From: Undibacterium sp. 5I1
Lineage (GTDB): Bacteria; Pseudomonadota; Gammaproteobacteria; Burkholderiales; Burkholderiaceae_D
Assembly: GCF_034314085.1 (NCBI RefSeq)
Contig: NZ_JAVIWI010000001.1
Span: forward strand, 3,968,001-4,032,000
Length of the DNA stretch: 64,000 nt
Reading direction: 5' to 3'
Part shown: positions 62,282 to 64,000 of the stretch, piece by piece
Layout: each line of letters starts with the position of its first letter
How positions within the stretch are numbered: the first letter of the stretch is position 1
Translations under genes and position numbers: made by a program
The notes under the pieces: model-generated
Databases searched by the model: none
The model's input: the letters and a program-made list of their open reading frames with translations, nothing else
Told to the model about the DNA's origin: nothing

Positions 62282-64000
62282 TCAACCCGCCAGTAGCCGC
62301 TCAAAATCCTCCGGCGGTATCGGTCTGGAAAACAAATAGCCTTGCGCAAAATCACATCCGGCTTGCTTTAATAAGTCACGCTGCTCTTCGGTTTCTACAC
62401 CTTCTGCAATCACTTTTAATCCTAGCTTGTGTGCCATGACAATAATAGCTTCTGCCAAGGCGCTATCGCTTGATCCTGGTGTCATGTTACGGACAAAGGA
62501 TTGATCAATTTTGAGGTAATCGATGTCGAATTTTTTTAGATACGATAGCGAAGAATAACCAGTTCCAAAATCATCCAACGCAACTTGCATCCCTGCATCG
62601 CGGAACTGTAATAACTTATCGCTGACGAGGGTGCTGGCGTCCAATAGCAAGCCTTCAGTAATTTCGATAGTAATTGCCTGGCCGGGCAACTCTGCTTCAT
62701 GCAAATGATTAATCCAGTTCGCATAACGAGAACCGTCGCGTTGGAATTCTACCGGTGATTGATTAATGCTGATTTGAAAATTCTTCTGCGCCGGATATAG
62801 GTTTCTCCAGCGTTGCAGCCAACGTACTGAGGCTTTAAAAACAGTCTCGCCAATATCAAAAATCAAGTCACTGGTCTCAGCAATGGCGATGAATTCCAGC
62901 GGGCTGATAAAGCCTCGTTGTGGGTGCTGCCAGCGTATTAAGGCTTCCGCTTTTTGGATGATCCCAGTGTTTAAGTCAATAATTGGTTGGAAATACACGG
63001 AGAGTTGCTGCTCTGCGATGGCGATGCGTAAATCGCTACCCAACCGCAGTCGCGCCAATGCTGCAACTTGCAGACTGGGTGTAAAGTAATTAAAACGATT
63101 GCGACCGGCATTCTTTGCTGCATACATTGCCTGATCGGCGTTCTTCAATAAGTCGTCTAGGCTGACGGCATCATCTGGATACAAGGTAATGCCAATACTG
63201 GCCGATAAAAACACTTCTTCGTTCGCCAGTTGAAAAGAGCTAGACATTTTTTTGATAATGCTTTGTGCGATCTGCTCTACGTCTTCCGGGTTATGTTGAT
63301 CTGGAAGCGAAACAGTAAATTCATCGCCTCCTAATCGGGCGACTGTGTCGGATTCTCTGACGCAAGTGAGCAGCCGTTTGGCAGCTTCTACCAGCAGGAT
63401 ATCGCCGACAGAATGGCCTAGCGTATCGTTCACTTCTTTGAAGTGATCCAGATCAATAAATAGTACGGCTAGTGAGCGGCCATTACGCTTACTTTTCTTG
63501 ATATCTTGCTCAAGCCGGTCATAAAACATGCGGCGGTTTGGCAACCCGGTCAGCGTATCGATATTGGCTTGCTGCCAGATCATGGCCTCGGCATTTTTAC
63601 GCTCGGTAATGTCTAGGTGCGTACCTACCATGCGCAGTGGCTTTCCGTCATGATCACGCTCTACGATGGTACCGATGGATTGCAGCCAGCGCCATTCACC
63701 AGTGCGAGTTTTTTGACGAATTTCAACGCGATATTCGGGGATTTTTCCGGCTAGATAATCCTGGTAAATAGTACTTGCTTTATCTACGTCATCGGGATGC
63801 AGACGAGCGAACCAGGCGTTGCTGGTTTCATTCATTTCTGCAACGGTATAGCCAAGCATATTGGCATATTCTTCGTTGACGATGGTGACACCGGTTTGCA
63901 CATTCAGATCGTACAAACCTTGATGATTTGCCAGCAGCGCCATGCGCAGACGTTCGGCACTTTCCTGCAAGGCGGTTTCTGCATTTTTACGTTCTGAGAT
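62282..64000 (-). CDS. PAS-GGDEF-EAL protein (5' end outside the window)
   Basis: Cyclic-di-GMP enzyme truncated by the window edge. The frame is open through base 64000, reading ISERKNAETALQESAERL before the first internal Met at 63970, so an upstream PAS or sensor region is missing. A PAS/PAC domain (PAS about residues 1-110 of the visible part), the GGDEF domain with LGGDEFTV and the EAL domain with EALIRWQHP and DDFGTGYSSL all look active. It could both make and break c-di-GMP; the EAL half probably dominates. It is the only c-di-GMP gene here. Confidence 0.92.
   Translation of the reverse strand: MSERKNAETALQESAERLRMALLANHQGLYDLNVQTGVTIVNEEYANMLGYTVAEMNETSNAWFARLHPDDVDKASTIYQDYLAGKIPEYRVEIRQKTRTGEWRWLQSIGTIVERDHDGKPLRMVGTHLDITERKNAEAMIWQQANIDTLTGLPNRRMFYDRLEQDIKKSKRNGRSLAVLFIDLDHFKEVNDTLGHSVGDILLVEAAKRLLTCVRESDTVARLGGDEFTVSLPDQHNPEDVEQIAQSIIKKMSSSFQLANEEVFLSASIGITLYPDDAVSLDDLLKNADQAMYAAKNAGRNRFNYFTPSLQVAALARLRLGSDLRIAIAEQQLSVYFQPIIDLNTGIIQKAEALIRWQHPQRGFISPLEFIAIAETSDLIFDIGETVFKASVRWLQRWRNLYPAQKNFQISINQSPVEFQRDGSRYANWINHLHEAELPGQAITIEITEGLLLDASTLVSDKLLQFRDAGMQVALDDFGTGYSSLSYLKKFDIDYLKIDQSFVRNMTPGSSDSALAEAIIVMAHKLGLKVIAEGVETEEQRDLLKQAGCDFAQGYLFSRPIPPEDFERLLAG

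Noticed and set aside
1-64000. tRNA, rRNA, prophage or complete insertion sequence
   Set aside because: None was recognised by eye; a covariance-model or IS search was not possible here.

Overview
The window reads as chromosomal DNA of a betaproteobacterium, most likely Oxalobacteraceae (Burkholderiales), possibly near Undibacterium or Herminiimonas. This is inferred from gene order and protein character, because no rRNA or taxonomic marker is present. Supporting blocks are gpmA-envC-S41 protease, rhodanese-grxC-secB-SH3-gpsA, hslVU beside a STAS protein and dksA, zur-cobW, dapF-DUF484-xerC, a fused indolepyruvate ferredoxin oxidoreductase and phaM. Base composition is moderate, with AT-rich intergenic regions.

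Layout. 0-19 kb is mostly core: an exported NlpC/P60-like protein, cell-wall hydrolysis factors, redox and export proteins, HslVU with a sigma-32-like promoter, DksA, zinc homeostasis (Zur, CobW), XerC, DUF484 and DapF. 19-29 kb holds a chemoreceptor with a C-terminal Cache-like domain, the IorAB fusion, a broken VapB/VapC relic, an orphan solute-binding protein and a POT-like transporter. 29-34.6 kb is accessory: DUF423, a small lipoprotein, two unknown AT-rich genes bracketed by palindromes, a Ser/Thr kinase-UspA fusion next to a phosphoesterase, and queC. 34.8-47.3 kb is the most interesting stretch. A tightly overlapping minus-strand operon encodes a small carrier protein, an acyl-CoA dehydrogenase, an amino acid:[carrier protein] ligase (a seryl-tRNA-synthetase-like enzyme), a DUF1839 protein, a GH2 glycosidase-like protein and a double alpha/beta hydrolase. 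A plus-strand polysaccharide flippase flanks it on one side and a plus-strand ABC transporter on the other. 47.5-53.2 kb has two more solute-binding proteins, two paralogous DUF3108 proteins and PhaM. 53.4-59.3 kb is a compact lipid-modification operon: FAD oxidoreductase, DUF1365, cyclopropane synthase-like, chalcone-isomerase-like, DUF3833, SDR and SnoaL-like. The end holds a glutathione peroxidase, a ferritin-like diiron protein, rfaE2 and a PAS-GGDEF-EAL protein cut by the window edge.

The most striking non-coding feature is a dispersed family of about 86-bp imperfect palindromes, with ten copies in 64 kb. Their ends are AATATACTCCCC and GGGGAGTATATT, and the core is ATTGTCCA...TGGACAAT. 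All copies are intergenic and nine lie 3' of a gene. Other repeats are two inverted copies of a roughly 215-bp element flanking xerC, two different terminal-inverted-repeat elements between gpmA and the rhodanese gene, and REP-like palindromes around two unknown genes. I saw no rRNA, tRNA, CRISPR array, complete insertion sequence or prophage.
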